DNA from: Streptomyces sp. NBC_01288
Lineage (GTDB): Bacteria > Actinomycetota > Actinomycetes > Streptomycetales > Streptomycetaceae
Direction: 5' to 3'
Assembly: GCF_035982055.1 (NCBI RefSeq)
Contig: NZ_CP108427.1
Location: 6,571,001 to 6,635,000, forward strand
Length of the DNA stretch: 64,000 bases
Positions 31,327 through 40,400 of this stretch are shown piece by piece; position 1 is the stretch's first letter; each line of letters starts with the position of its first letter. The notes under the pieces are model-generated. The model had not been told where the DNA came from and did no database searches. It saw only the letters and a program-made list of their open reading frames with translations. A program made the position numbers and the translations under genes.

Positions 31327-32606
31327 ACTGCGAACTCCTGGAACGCGATGGTCTGTTCGACCGGGTAGTACTCGGTGCCGAGCAGCTCACGGATGATGTA
31401 CGAGTTGCGGTACGCGCCCATGCCCAGGTCCGGGGACGTGATGCTGTGCGCGTGGACGCCCGCGTTCTGGAGGAAGACGCCCCGGCCCGTGGTGTCGATC
31501 GAGTAGTTGCGCGCGATGTCGAAGTTGCCCCGACTGTCGTAGCGCAGCCGCTCGTGGACGGGCTTGAGGAACTCCGGCTCGGCGTACCTGTAGCCGGTGG
31601 CGAGGATCAGGCCCTGGGAGCGCAGGGTGTAGTCCTTCTCCTGCTCCTCCTGGCGGAGACCGAGTTCGTAGACGCCGTCGCGGTAAGTGGCGCTGTCCAG
31701 CGAGGAGTTGGTGAGCAGCCGGGTGGGAACGGGCCCGCCGACCTTCTTCTGGTACAGCAGGTCGAAGATCTCGTTGACGAGGTCGCCGTCGATGCCCTTG
31801 AAGAGGCCCTTCTGCTCGGCCGTGAGGCGGTAGCGGGTCTGCTCCGGCAGGGCATGGAAGTAGTCGATGTACTCCGGGGAGGTCATCTCCAGCGTGAGTT
31901 TCGTGTACTCCAGCGGGAAGAAGCGCGGCGAGCGCGTCACCCAGTTCAACTCGTAGCCGTGGACGTCGATCTCGGCGAGCAGGTCGTAGTAGATCTCGGC
32001 GGCGGACTGCCCGCTGCCGACCAGCGTGATCGACTCCTTGGCCTGCAACTCCGCTTTGTGCTGCATGTACCGGGAGTTGTGGATGAAGTCCCCGCCCAAC
32101 CCCGCGACGGCCTCCGGGAGATACGGCGGGGTACCGGTGCCCAGGACCAGATGCCGGGCGCGGAACACGTCACCGGCCGTGGTCTGGACGGCGTAGACCT
32201 CGCCCTGTTCCTCGTACGTCACCTCGCTCACCGTCGTGCTGAAGCGCACGTTGGTGAGTTTGTTGGCGGCCCAGCGGCAGTAGTCGTCGTACTCGACGCG
32301 CAGCGGGTAGAAGTTCTCGCGGATGTAGAAGGGGTACAGACGCCCCTTCTCCTTCAGGTAGTTGAGGAAGGAGTACGGCGAGGTCGGGTCGGCGAGGGTG
32401 ACCAGGTCCGACATGAACGGGGTCTGGAGGTGGGCGCCGTCGAGGAACATGCCGGCGTGCCACTCGAAGTCGGGCTTCGAGTCCAGGAAGATTCCGTCGA
32501 GTTCGGCGATGGGCTCGGTGAGGCAGGCGAGGCCGAGGTTGAAGGGTCCGAGCCCGATGCCCACGAAGTCGTAGGTCTTGATGGCGGGTTCAGGATGCGC
32601 GGTCAA
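31323..32606 (-). CDS. desB: Cadaverine N-hydroxylase
   Basis: A 427-aa flavin-dependent N-monooxygenase (IucD/lysine hydroxylase family) that hydroxylates cadaverine using FAD, NADPH and O2. The FAD motif is GIGLGPFNLGLA (16-27); the NADPH motif GSGQSAAEIYYD lies near 197; the family ATGY and the C-terminal DLGMGAYRNS are present. TTG at 32606 is taken as start because GGGAGAG lies just upstream; it overlaps the end of desA by 17 bases. Confidence 0.94.
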   Translation of the reverse strand: MTAHPEPAIKTYDFVGIGLGPFNLGLACLTEPIAELDGIFLDSKPDFEWHAGMFLDGAHLQTPFMSDLVTLADPTSPYSFLNYLKEKGRLYPFYIRENFYPLRVEYDDYCRWAANKLTNVRFSTTVSEVTYEEQGEVYAVQTTAGDVFRARHLVLGTGTPPYLPEAVAGLGGDFIHNSRYMQHKAELQAKESITLVGSGQSAAEIYYDLLAEIDVHGYELNWVTRSPRFFPLEYTKLTLEMTSPEYIDYFHALPEQTRYRLTAEQKGLFKGIDGDLVNEIFDLLYQKKVGGPVPTRLLTNSSLDSATYRDGVYELGLRQEEQEKDYTLRSQGLILATGYRYAEPEFLKPVHERLRYDSRGNFDIARNYSIDTTGRGVFLQNAGVHAHSITSPDLGMGAYRNSYIIRELLGTEYYPVEQTIAFQEFAV

Positions 32607-34032
32607 GGGACTCTCCCAGGTACTGCTCGGCGTGGCCGGCGATCAGGTCGAGGACGGCGGCGATGTCGTCGGCCGTCGTCTCGGGGTTGAGCAGGGTGAA
32701 CTTCAGGTAGTGGCGGCCCGCCACCTTGGTGCCCGCGACCACCGCGTCACCGGAGGCGAACAGGGCCTTGCGGGCGTACAGGTTGGCGCGGTCGATCTCG
32801 GCCGGGTCGGTGACGGCGGCCGGGATGTAGCGGTAGACCAGGGTGGACAGCGAGGGCGCGACCACGACGTCGAAGCGCGGGTCGGCGGCCAGCAGCCTCC
32901 ACCCCTCCTCGGCCAGGTCGCAGACCTCGTCGAAGAGTTGGCCGACACCGTCGGCGCCCATCACGCGCAGCGTCATCCACAGCTTGAGCGCGTCGAAGCG
33001 GCGGGTGGTCTGGAGGGACTTGTCGACCTGGTTGGGGATGCGCTCCTGCACCGCGCGGCGCGGGTTGAGGTACTCCGCGTGGTAGGTCGCGTGGCGCAGG
33101 GTGTCGGCGTCGCGGACCAGCAGGGCGGACGAACTCACCGGCTGGAAGAAGGACTTGTGGTAGTCCACGGTGACCGAGTCGGCGCGCTCGATGCCGTCGA
33201 TCCGGTCCCGGTACTTCAGCGAGGCGAGCAGACCGCAGCCGTAGGCCGCGTCGACGTGCATCCACACCCCGAACTGCTCGCACAGGGCGGCGACTTCGGG
33301 CAGCGGGTCGATGGAGCCGAAGTCGGTGGTGCCGGCCGTGGCGACCACAGCCATGGGCACCAGCCCGGCGTCCTTGCAGCGCTCCAACTCGCGGGCGAGC
33401 GCGACCGTTCGCATGCGCTTGTCGGCGCCGACGGGTATCGACACGACGGAGTCCTGCCCGAGGCCGAGCAGTTTCGCCGACTTCTTCACGCTGAAGTGGC
33501 TCACCTCGGAGGCGAAGATGCGCAGTTTGGCCAGGCTGTCGGTCTTGGCCTCCTCGCGGGCCAGCAGCAGCGCCTGGAGGTTGGACTGGCTGCCGCCGGA
33601 GGTGAACACCCCGTCGGCGTGCGGCCCGAGGCCGATCCGCTCGTTCGTCCAGTCGATCAGTTTCCGCTCGATGAGCGTGCCGCCGGCCGACTGGTCCCAG
33701 GTGTCCAGGGAGGAGTTGACGGCGGAGAGCACCGCCTCGCCGAGCACCGCCGGGATGACGACCGGGCAGTTGAGGTGGGCGAGGTAGCGGGGGTGGTGGA
33801 AGTAGATCGCGTCACGCAGATAGACCTCGTCCAGCTCGTCCAGCACCGCGCCGGTGTCGTGGAGCGGGCGGTCGAGGTCGATCCGGTCGATGAGGGGGGA
33901 GAGGGCGTCGACCGTGACGCCGGTGAACGGTCGTTCGGTGGTGGCGAGTTTGGCCGCCACCCGCTCCACGCCTTCCGTCACGGAGCGGCGGTAGTGCTCC
34001 GCAGTCGTGTCATTGAGCAGGTGCGAGCGCAT
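32590..34032 (-). CDS. desA: Lysine decarboxylase for desferrioxamine
   Basis: A 480-aa PLP-dependent group II decarboxylase converting lysine to cadaverine, the first desferrioxamine step. The PLP lysine is K293 in VDYHKSFFQP; HVDAAYG and TSGGSQSNLQAL are the other cofactor-binding motifs. ATG at 34032 has GGAGG 8 bases upstream. First gene of desABCD; an iron box lies 66 bases before it, so iron starvation should induce it. Confidence 0.95.
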   Translation of the reverse strand: MRSHLLNDTTAEHYRRSVTEGVERVAAKLATTERPFTGVTVDALSPLIDRIDLDRPLHDTGAVLDELDEVYLRDAIYFHHPRYLAHLNCPVVIPAVLGEAVLSAVNSSLDTWDQSAGGTLIERKLIDWTNERIGLGPHADGVFTSGGSQSNLQALLLAREEAKTDSLAKLRIFASEVSHFSVKKSAKLLGLGQDSVVSIPVGADKRMRTVALARELERCKDAGLVPMAVVATAGTTDFGSIDPLPEVAALCEQFGVWMHVDAAYGCGLLASLKYRDRIDGIERADSVTVDYHKSFFQPVSSSALLVRDADTLRHATYHAEYLNPRRAVQERIPNQVDKSLQTTRRFDALKLWMTLRVMGADGVGQLFDEVCDLAEEGWRLLAADPRFDVVVAPSLSTLVYRYIPAAVTDPAEIDRANLYARKALFASGDAVVAGTKVAGRHYLKFTLLNPETTADDIAAVLDLIAGHAEQYLGESLDRAS

Positions 34033-34097
34033 GTGAGGGTCCTCCGGTGGGGAAGTCCGTGCGGGACAGGTGAGCGGCGGGGTTCCGCAACATAAAC

Positions 34098-34116
34098 TTA
34101 GGTAAGCCTAACCTAA
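34098..34116. promoter_or_regulatory. Iron box upstream of desA
   Basis: TTAGGTAAGCCTAACCTAA, a 19-bp palindrome that differs little from the DmdR/DtxR iron box TTAGGTTAGGCTCACCTAA. Iron-loaded DmdR1 should repress desABCD here. Confidence 0.9.
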
Positions 34117-34184
34117 CTTAATGTCCACGAAACCCACCGCTCCCGTGACAGCCGTCACTCACGCATCAGTGGCCCCTCACACCG

Positions 34185-35018
34185 TCACCCGGCGTCGCGC
34201 AACTGCTCCTCGCTGAGCCCCTGCCGCCAGTACCCGACAAAGGTCACCCGCCGCCGGTCGAACCCACGCTCACCCACGAAGTGCCGCCGCAGCGCCTTCA
34301 CTTGACCGGCCTCGCCCGCGATCCACACGTACGGCCGCTCGGCGGGCGGGAGTTGGGCATCCCGAAGGGCGCCGAGGGTCATGGGGGACCCCTCGACGCC
34401 CTGGTTCTCACGCACCAGCCAGGTGACCTCGGCATCGGCGTCGGTAGCCAAGTCCTGAATATCCCCGGCATGTTGGACTTCCAGCCACACCCGCGCACGG
34501 GTCCCCGCGGGCAGCCCCTCCAGAATCGCCGAAGCGGCCGGCACGGCGGTCTCATCGCCCCACACGACCACCAGATCGGCATCCTCCGGCGGCCGGAACC
34601 GAATCGCCCGATTGTCCGCGACAGCCGGCCCGAGCAGCACGACCCGATCACCGGCGGAGGCACACGACGCCCAACGGGAGGCGGGCCCGGCGGGTTCGTG
34701 CAGCACGAAGTCGATGTCGATCTCGTCGGGGCAGCGGCGCAACGCGCGCAGGGTGTACGACCGCATCACGGCCCGTACGCCGTCCGGGAGTTCACGCCAG
34801 CCCTGCCACCACCCGTCCCCGAGCTCGTACGGAACAGCGGGCTCCACCTGACCGGGTTGGGGAAGAAAGAGCGACAGGGACTGATCACACCCGTCGGAGA
34901 AGAAGTAGGCCAGATCGTCCCCCGCGAAGGTGACCCGGACCAGAGACGGCCCGAGCCGCTCCGTCCGCACAACCTGGAGTGAAAAGAAGCGGAAGGGCGC
35001 GGCAACGGCCGTAGTCAT
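34185..35018 (-). CDS. desF: Siderophore-interacting ferric reductase
   Basis: A 277-aa SIP/ViuB-type flavoprotein that reduces ferric-siderophore inside the cell to free iron. The FAD-binding N-terminal beta barrel holds the MRSYTLRALRR motif (RxYTxR); the C-terminal part with VVWGDETAVPAASAI binds NAD(P)H, and VGYWRQG is the conserved end. ATG at 35018 has GAGGAG upstream. It lies between desE and desA in the same direction, as in other Streptomyces des loci. Confidence 0.9.
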   Translation of the reverse strand: MTTAVAAPFRFFSLQVVRTERLGPSLVRVTFAGDDLAYFFSDGCDQSLSLFLPQPGQVEPAVPYELGDGWWQGWRELPDGVRAVMRSYTLRALRRCPDEIDIDFVLHEPAGPASRWASCASAGDRVVLLGPAVADNRAIRFRPPEDADLVVVWGDETAVPAASAILEGLPAGTRARVWLEVQHAGDIQDLATDADAEVTWLVRENQGVEGSPMTLGALRDAQLPPAERPYVWIAGEAGQVKALRRHFVGERGFDRRRVTFVGYWRQGLSEEQLRDAG

Positions 35019-35056
35019 GGGGCAACTCCTCAATCGGAGGTCAGGGGCAATCCCTT

Positions 35057-35084
35057 AGGGGCGCGGGGAACTGCGCGACCAGCC
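35057..35084 (-). repeat. Dispersed 28-bp palindromic repeat, copy 2
   Basis: Exact reverse complement of 22409-22436, in the gap between desE and desF. It may act as a processing or termination hairpin. Confidence 0.75.
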
Positions 35085-35127
35085 ACACACGGCCCGCAGC
35101 TCCCCACAAAGCGCAACCGCCCCTAAA

Positions 35128-36177
35128 TCAGCTGACCTTCTTCGCGTTCTCAATGGCCTTCGCGAGATCCTCAAGCAGCGGCGCACACTTGGCGTACGAC
35201 AGAATCGGCTCAGGATTACGCGCGATGACCTGCCCGGCCTTGACAGCGGGGAGCTTCTTCCACGTGCCCTCGGTAATGTCCGCGGGCTGAACCGCCGACG
35301 TCCGGTTGTCCATCATGATGACGTCCGCCCCGTACTTGTCGACGTTCTCCCAGCTCAGGTTCTCGTACCACCCACCGCTCGCCTTCAACGCGGCAGCGGA
35401 CGGTTCGACGAAGTTCACACCGAGCGCCTTGAAGTACTCCAGGTCGACGGAGAGGTTCGACCCGGAGACGTAGAAGATGTCCTGGCTCGCGGACCCCACG
35501 AGAACCTTGATGTCCGGCTTGGCCTTGGCCGCGGCCCGCAGCCGTGCAGCCGCGTCCTCGAACCGCTTCTTGGCCGCGGTGATCGTAGCGGAAGTGGTGT
35601 CCGCACCAAGGGACTTGGCAAGCTCCAGCATCCGCTGCAACGGCGTCGGCAGCTGCACGTCGTACACCGAGATACCGACGGTCGGCGCGCCCACGGCGAG
35701 GATCTTCTTCTTCGACTCCTCCGGGACGTACCAGAGCGTTCCGGCCGAGTCGAACATCGTGGTGATGAGGACGTCGGGGGAGAGGGCCGCGTACTTCTCG
35801 ATGTTGAACTGGCCCCACTCGTTGCCGATGACGGTGACCTTGCTGATGTCGAGGTCGCCGGCCTGCACGTCGGCCTTGCCGTCCTTCAGCTTCGTCGGTC
35901 CGAAGACGCCCTTGGACTCGATGCCGTAGTCGTGCAGCGCGGCGGCGACGCCGATGAACGAGACGATGTTCGCCGGGATCTTGTCGGTCTTCGCGGTGGT
36001 GCCGCGGTCGTCCTTGAAGGCCCAGGGGCCGGACTTGGCGGCCGTCGTCTCCTTGTCCGAGCCACCGCTTTTCGCGTCTTCGTCGCCGCAGGCTGCGAGC
36101 ACGGCACCGAGGCCGAGGGCGCCGCCCGCGGCGAGGATGCCGCGGCGGGAGAGGTGAGTGGCACGGGCGTTGGACAT
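35128..36177 (-). CDS. desE: Ferrioxamine-binding lipoprotein
   Basis: A 349-aa periplasmic-type binding lipoprotein (FecCD/FhuD-like, Peripla_BP_2) that captures ferrioxamines at the membrane. The N-terminus carries a twin Arg (SRRGILAAGG) and a lipobox VLAACG, with Cys about 30 as lipid anchor. Two lobes follow, joined by a helix (PTPLQRMLELAKSLG). The ATG at 36177 gives the signal peptide. An iron box 50 bases upstream should control it. No permease genes are beside it. Confidence 0.93.
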   Translation of the reverse strand: MSNARATHLSRRGILAAGGALGLGAVLAACGDEDAKSGGSDKETTAAKSGPWAFKDDRGTTAKTDKIPANIVSFIGVAAALHDYGIESKGVFGPTKLKDGKADVQAGDLDISKVTVIGNEWGQFNIEKYAALSPDVLITTMFDSAGTLWYVPEESKKKILAVGAPTVGISVYDVQLPTPLQRMLELAKSLGADTTSATITAAKKRFEDAAARLRAAAKAKPDIKVLVGSASQDIFYVSGSNLSVDLEYFKALGVNFVEPSAAALKASGGWYENLSWENVDKYGADVIMMDNRTSAVQPADITEGTWKKLPAVKAGQVIARNPEPILSYAKCAPLLEDLAKAIENAKKVS

Positions 36178-36226
36178 GTGTGGCTGCTTTCGAACAGGGC
36201 GGGAGCGCCCGCCGGACAATTCGAAG

Positions 36227-36245
36227 GTAGGTTAGCCTAACCTCA
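36227..36245. promoter_or_regulatory. Iron box upstream of desE
   Basis: GTAGGTTAGCCTAACCTCA, with the strong palindrome AGGTTAGCCTAACCT, in the intergenic region shared by desE and the divergent isoprenyl synthase/heme oxygenase pair (189 bases from the latter). Confidence 0.88.
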
Positions 36246-36433
36246 CTACCTGTCCAATGGGCAGGGTGGCCGCCGCCCGGGTCTGTATGCGCGCTGTGGC
36301 TGTCCTGTGCCGGGCTTATGAGCCCATGTCCTATGCGATTTGGCTTTCAACCGCCTTGTCTCGTCCGGCCGTTGTGATCACGCTCCTTCTACGGGGATCT
36401 GCGCACTGTTGTTCGGTCGTCTGCGGAGGTGGA

Positions 36434-37597
36434 GTGGCTACCACGATGGATGTGACGGACGTGGAAGCGGTGGTCCGGAGCGATGCGGCCCGGCTGGAGG
36501 ACGACCTCGCCGAGTTCCTCGACGCGCTGACCGCCCCGGCGCGGGAGGCGGCGGTCACCGTCTACGACACGGCCCTGCGCCGCGCCCTGTACGAACCGGT
36601 CGCCGACGCCCTCGGGTCGAAAGTGGGCCAGCAGGCGTTGCCCCCCACGGCCGGAGCGCCCGGCGGCCGGGCCCCGCTGCGGCCCTCGATGGTCTATTGG
36701 GCGTACCGCAACTACCGGGGGTTCCCCGGGGAGGCCGAAGGGTTCCCCGAGAAGGCAGACGGGTCCCCCGAGAACGCGGACACCGCTTCCGACCTCGCGG
36801 TGATCCGCCGCACGGCAGTTGCCGTAAGGATTCTCCTGAAGGCCGCCGTCGCCCTCGACGACATCCAGGACGACAGCGACGTCCGCTACGGCGAACCCGC
36901 CCTCCACGCCACCCACGGCACCCCGCTCGCCCTCAACACCGGCGCCTGGCTGATCATGTCCGCGCTGCGGCACGCGGCCGACCCCGCCGTCGTGGACAGC
37001 CTGGTGCGCTCGGTCGGCAGCGGCTTCACCGGGCAGGCCGTCGACATGTCCTCGCGTACGGCGCTCACGCGCGCGGAGCTGCTGGCCGCGCCGCGCGCCA
37101 CACGGGTCGACTTCTGGGAGTCGACGGCCGCGCTGAAGACCGGAACCCTGTTCTGGATGCCGCTCGACGCGGCGGTCGCGGGGCTGCGCGTGGTTGAGGA
37201 CGACCGGCTCGCCCTGGACGGCGCGATGCGCCAACTGGGCCTGGCCAGCCAGTTGTTCAACGACCTGACCGACTTCGTGCCCGAGTTCGGCGGCGCCAAC
37301 ACCCACGAGGACTTCGACGGCCTGGGCAACCGGGTCTTCCTGGAACTCCTCGACGACGTACCGGCCGGGAGCCCGCGCGAGGACTTCAAACCGTACGTTC
37401 TCGGTCACCCCCACCTGGAGCGCACGCTCCTCGCGCTCGCCGAGGAGGCCGTGGCCCTCAAGCGCGCCGCGAAGGACGCGGTGCACGGCGTGTGCCGCTC
37501 CGAGCGCAGCGCCGCCTACTTCGACGTGACGATCGAACGCAAGGGCCACCTCATCGACCGTCTGCTCGCGACGGTCCGACAGCGGAGCGGCGTATGA
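36434..37597 (+). CDS. Isoprenyl diphosphate synthase homologue
   Basis: A 387-aa trans-prenyltransferase. GGRAPLRPSMVYWA, the first Asp-rich motif DDIQD (142-146), AALKTGTLF and GLASQLFNDLTD are the family landmarks. Two departures: the second Asp-rich motif is NDLTD rather than DDxxD, and the RR after the first motif is RY, so activity or product may be unusual. Residues 96-116 are three 7-residue repeats (GFPGEAE, GFPEKAD, GSPENAD). GTG at 36434 has GGAGG upstream; ATG at 36446 is an alternative. Its stop overlaps the heme oxygenase start (ATGA), so they act together. Confidence 0.85.
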   Translation: MATTMDVTDVEAVVRSDAARLEDDLAEFLDALTAPAREAAVTVYDTALRRALYEPVADALGSKVGQQALPPTAGAPGGRAPLRPSMVYWAYRNYRGFPGEAEGFPEKADGSPENADTASDLAVIRRTAVAVRILLKAAVALDDIQDDSDVRYGEPALHATHGTPLALNTGAWLIMSALRHAADPAVVDSLVRSVGSGFTGQAVDMSSRTALTRAELLAAPRATRVDFWESTAALKTGTLFWMPLDAAVAGLRVVEDDRLALDGAMRQLGLASQLFNDLTDFVPEFGGANTHEDFDGLGNRVFLELLDDVPAGSPREDFKPYVLGHPHLERTLLALAEEAVALKRAAKDAVHGVCRSERSAAYFDVTIERKGHLIDRLLATVRQRSGV

Positions 37598-38262
37598 CGG
37601 ACACGGGCACCGACGCGAGTAAGAGCGCGGGGACTGCGACCCAGCGGCTGAGGAGCGGCACCCGCGCCTGGCACGAGGCCCTGGAACGCACGGGGTTCGC
37701 CACCGCGATGCTCGCCGGCACCCTCCCGCTCGACCGCTACGTCGGCCAACTCGCCGCCTACCGCGCGGTGTTGTCGGTGCTGGAGGCCGAACTCGCCCGC
37801 GCCACCTGCCCGTCCGTCGCCTCGGTGTGGTCGCCGGACCTCGTCAAGCTCCCCCTCGTCGAACGCGACCTGCACCACTTCGCCGCCACCCGGGGCGTCC
37901 TCCCCGAACCCGGCCCGGCCGCCGAGGAGTTCGCCGAGGAGATCCGGCGCACCGCCGCCACCGAACCACGCGAACTCCTCGGATTCCTCTACGTGTTGGA
38001 GGGCTCCACCCTCGGCGCGATGTTCCTGTGCCGCTACGTCACCGAGGCGTACCGGCTCAGGGACGGGAACGGTGCCTCGTACTACGGCAGCGGCGACCGC
38101 ACCCGTTGGGCGGCCCTCACCGAGCGCCTCGACCGCGTGCTCGGCGAACCCGTCGTACAGGAACAGGTGTTGGCCGCCGCCGAACGGGCCTACCGGCATA
38201 TCGCCCTGATCTCAGGGGAGTTGTCGGCAGGCCTGGGCGTCCCGGCACCTGAGCACGTTTAG
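37594..38262 (+). CDS. Heme oxygenase, BphO type
   Basis: A 222-aa heme oxygenase-like protein that probably cleaves heme to biliverdin, CO and iron. LRSGTRAWHEALER gives the proximal heme ligand H27; the distal helix LGFLYVLEGSTLGAMF closely resembles bacteriophytochrome-linked BphO enzymes. Its ATG overlaps the stop of the isoprenyl synthase. Next to desE and an iron box, an iron-scavenging or heme-recycling role is plausible; a role in making a bilin or a prenylated product is an alternative. Confidence 0.85.
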   Translation: MTDTGTDASKSAGTATQRLRSGTRAWHEALERTGFATAMLAGTLPLDRYVGQLAAYRAVLSVLEAELARATCPSVASVWSPDLVKLPLVERDLHHFAATRGVLPEPGPAAEEFAEEIRRTAATEPRELLGFLYVLEGSTLGAMFLCRYVTEAYRLRDGNGASYYGSGDRTRWAALTERLDRVLGEPVVQEQVLAAAERAYRHIALISGELSAGLGVPAPEHV

Positions 38263-38269
38263 CCGGCTG

Positions 38270-39430
38270 TCAGCCCGCGAGGCCCAACTCGCGGGCGATC
38301 AGCATCCGTTGGACCTCGCTGGTGCCCTCGCCGATCTCCAGGATCTTGGAGTCGCGCCACATACGGGCCACCGGGTACTCGTTCATGAAGCCGTAGCCGC
38401 CGTGCACCTGGGTGGCGTCGCGGGCGTTGTCCACGGCGATGGTCGAGGAGTACAGCTTGGCGAGGGCCGCCTCCTTCTTGAAGGGCTCGCCGGCGACCAG
38501 GCGGGAGGCCGCGTCGCGCCAGGACAGCCGGGAGGTGTGGGCCTTCATCTCCATGTCGGCGATCTTGAACTGGATGGCCTGGTTGGCGCCGATCGGCCGC
38601 CCGAACGCGTGCCGTTCCTTGGCGTACTTCACCGACTCGTCGACACAGCCCTGCGCGAGACCGGTGGCCAGCGCCGCGATGGCGATACGGCCCTCGTCCA
38701 GGATGCGCAGGAACTGGGCGTAGCCGCGGCCGAGTTCGCCGAGCAGGTTCGCCGCCGGGACCCGGACGTCCGCGAAGGACAGCTCGCGGGTGTCGGAGGC
38801 GTTCCAGCCGACCTTCGAGTACGGCGCCGCGACGGTGAAGCCGGGGGTTCCGGACGGCACGATGATCGAGGAGATCAGCGGCTTGCCGTCGGGCTTGCGG
38901 CCGGTGACCGCGGTGACCGTCACCAGACCCGTGATGTCCGTACCGGAGTTGGTGATGAAGCACTTGGAACCGTTGATCACCCATTCGTCGGTGTCCGGGT
39001 CCAGGCGTGCCGTCGTCCGGGTCGCGCCCGCGTCGGAGCCGCCGTCCGGCTCGGTCAGCCCGAAGGCGCCGAGGATCTCGCCGGAGCACAGCCGGGGCAG
39101 CCACTCCGCCTTCTGGGCGTCGGTGCCGAAGAGGTGGATGGGCATCGCGCCCAGTGACACCCCGGCCTCCAGGGTGATCGCGACCGACGAGTCGACCCGG
39201 GCCAGTTCCTCAAGGACGAGGCCGAGCGCCAGATAGTCGCCGCCCATCCCGCCGTACTCCTCGGGGAACGGCAGCCCGAACAGGCCCATGCGGCCCATCT
39301 CGCGGACGATCTCGTACGGGAACTCGTGCCGCTCGTAGAAGTCGCCGATCTTCGGTGCGACGACGTCGTGCGCGAACTCCTCGACCGTGCGGCGGAGTTC
39401 TTCCAGCTCGGGGGAGAGACGGTGGTCCAT
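38270..39430 (-). CDS. Acyl-CoA dehydrogenase of the leucine-type operon
   Basis: A 386-aa FAD acyl-CoA dehydrogenase introducing a 2,3 double bond; electrons go to ETF. FGLTEPDGGSDAGATRTTA and the HGGYGFMNEYPVARMWRD signature are clear. The catalytic base is E368 in IGEGTSE, the position used by short/medium-chain enzymes, while the isovaleryl-CoA-type position (DEGRIAI) has Gly. With MCC-like carboxylase and HMG-CoA lyase it most likely acts on a branched-chain acyl-CoA. The start is four bases from the HMG-CoA lyase stop. Confidence 0.9.
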   Translation of the reverse strand: MDHRLSPELEELRRTVEEFAHDVVAPKIGDFYERHEFPYEIVREMGRMGLFGLPFPEEYGGMGGDYLALGLVLEELARVDSSVAITLEAGVSLGAMPIHLFGTDAQKAEWLPRLCSGEILGAFGLTEPDGGSDAGATRTTARLDPDTDEWVINGSKCFITNSGTDITGLVTVTAVTGRKPDGKPLISSIIVPSGTPGFTVAAPYSKVGWNASDTRELSFADVRVPAANLLGELGRGYAQFLRILDEGRIAIAALATGLAQGCVDESVKYAKERHAFGRPIGANQAIQFKIADMEMKAHTSRLSWRDAASRLVAGEPFKKEAALAKLYSSTIAVDNARDATQVHGGYGFMNEYPVARMWRDSKILEIGEGTSEVQRMLIARELGLAG

Positions 39431-39434
39431 GCGG

Positions 39435-40400
39435 TCACTGCTCCTTGTGGGGCTGTGCTGTTTTACCGAGGGCGCGGACGGTGCGGGACGGGCTGGGTCG
39501 GCCCAGTTGTTCGGCCATCCACACGCTGGTGGCGGTGAGACGGGCGAGGTCGACTCCGGAGTCGATGCCGAGACCCTGGAGCATCCACACGAGGTCTTCG
39601 GTGGCGAGGTTGCCGGTGGCGGACTTGGCGAACGGGCAGCCGCCGAGGCCGCCCGCGGAGGCGTCCACGGTGGTGACGCCGTGCTGGAGGGCGGCCAGGG
39701 TGTTGGCGAGCGCCTGGCCGTAGGTGTCGTGGAAGTGCACGCCCAACGCGTCGGTGGGGACGTGCTGTTCGTTGAGCGCGGCGAGAAGTTCCAGGACGTG
39801 TCCGGGAGTCGCCACCCCGATCGTGTCGCCGAGGCTCAGTTCGTCGCAGCCCATGTCGACCAACGCCCGGCACACACGCACCACTTGAGCGATAGGGACC
39901 GCGCCCTCCCAGGGATCGCCGAAGCACATGGAGACGTAGCCGCGCACATGGGCGCCCTCGTCCTTGGCGCGGGCCACGACCGGGGCGAACACGGCAAGCG
40001 ACTCGTCCACCGTGCGGTTGAGGTTGGCCTTGGCGAAGGACTCGGTGGCGCTGGCGAAGACGGCGACGCGGGTCGCCTTCAGGTCCAGGGCCCGGTCGAG
40101 TCCGCGGGCGTTCGGCACGAGGACGGGGAGGTGCACGCCCGGCAGGTCCCGCACGAGCGGGAACAGCTGCTCGGCGTCGGCCAGTTGGGGCACCCACTTG
40201 GGGTGGACGAAGCTGGTCGCCTCGATCGTGGTCAGGCCCGCGTCGGCCAGCCGCCGCACGAACTCGGCCTTCACCTCCGTGGGCACGGTCGCCTTCTCGT
40301 TCTGCAACCCGTCCCGCGCGCCCACCTCGTGGATGCGCACCCGGGCGGGCAGATCGGGGGCCGGTACGACCATCGGGAGTGTCTCTGGTCCGGGTGTCAC
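39435..40400 (-). CDS. Hydroxymethylglutaryl-CoA lyase
   Basis: A 321-aa TIM-barrel lyase splitting HMG-CoA to acetyl-CoA and acetoacetate, the last step of leucine degradation. EVGARDGLQNEK binds the metal/substrate; LGVHFHDTYG supplies metal-ligand His residues; GGLGGCPFAKSATGN is the HMG-CoA lyase signature with the active-site Cys. GTG at 40400 overlaps the carboxylase stop (GTGA). Third gene of the operon. Confidence 0.93.
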   Translation of the reverse strand: MTPGPETLPMVVPAPDLPARVRIHEVGARDGLQNEKATVPTEVKAEFVRRLADAGLTTIEATSFVHPKWVPQLADAEQLFPLVRDLPGVHLPVLVPNARGLDRALDLKATRVAVFASATESFAKANLNRTVDESLAVFAPVVARAKDEGAHVRGYVSMCFGDPWEGAVPIAQVVRVCRALVDMGCDELSLGDTIGVATPGHVLELLAALNEQHVPTDALGVHFHDTYGQALANTLAALQHGVTTVDASAGGLGGCPFAKSATGNLATEDLVWMLQGLGIDSGVDLARLTATSVWMAEQLGRPSPSRTVRALGKTAQPHKEQ

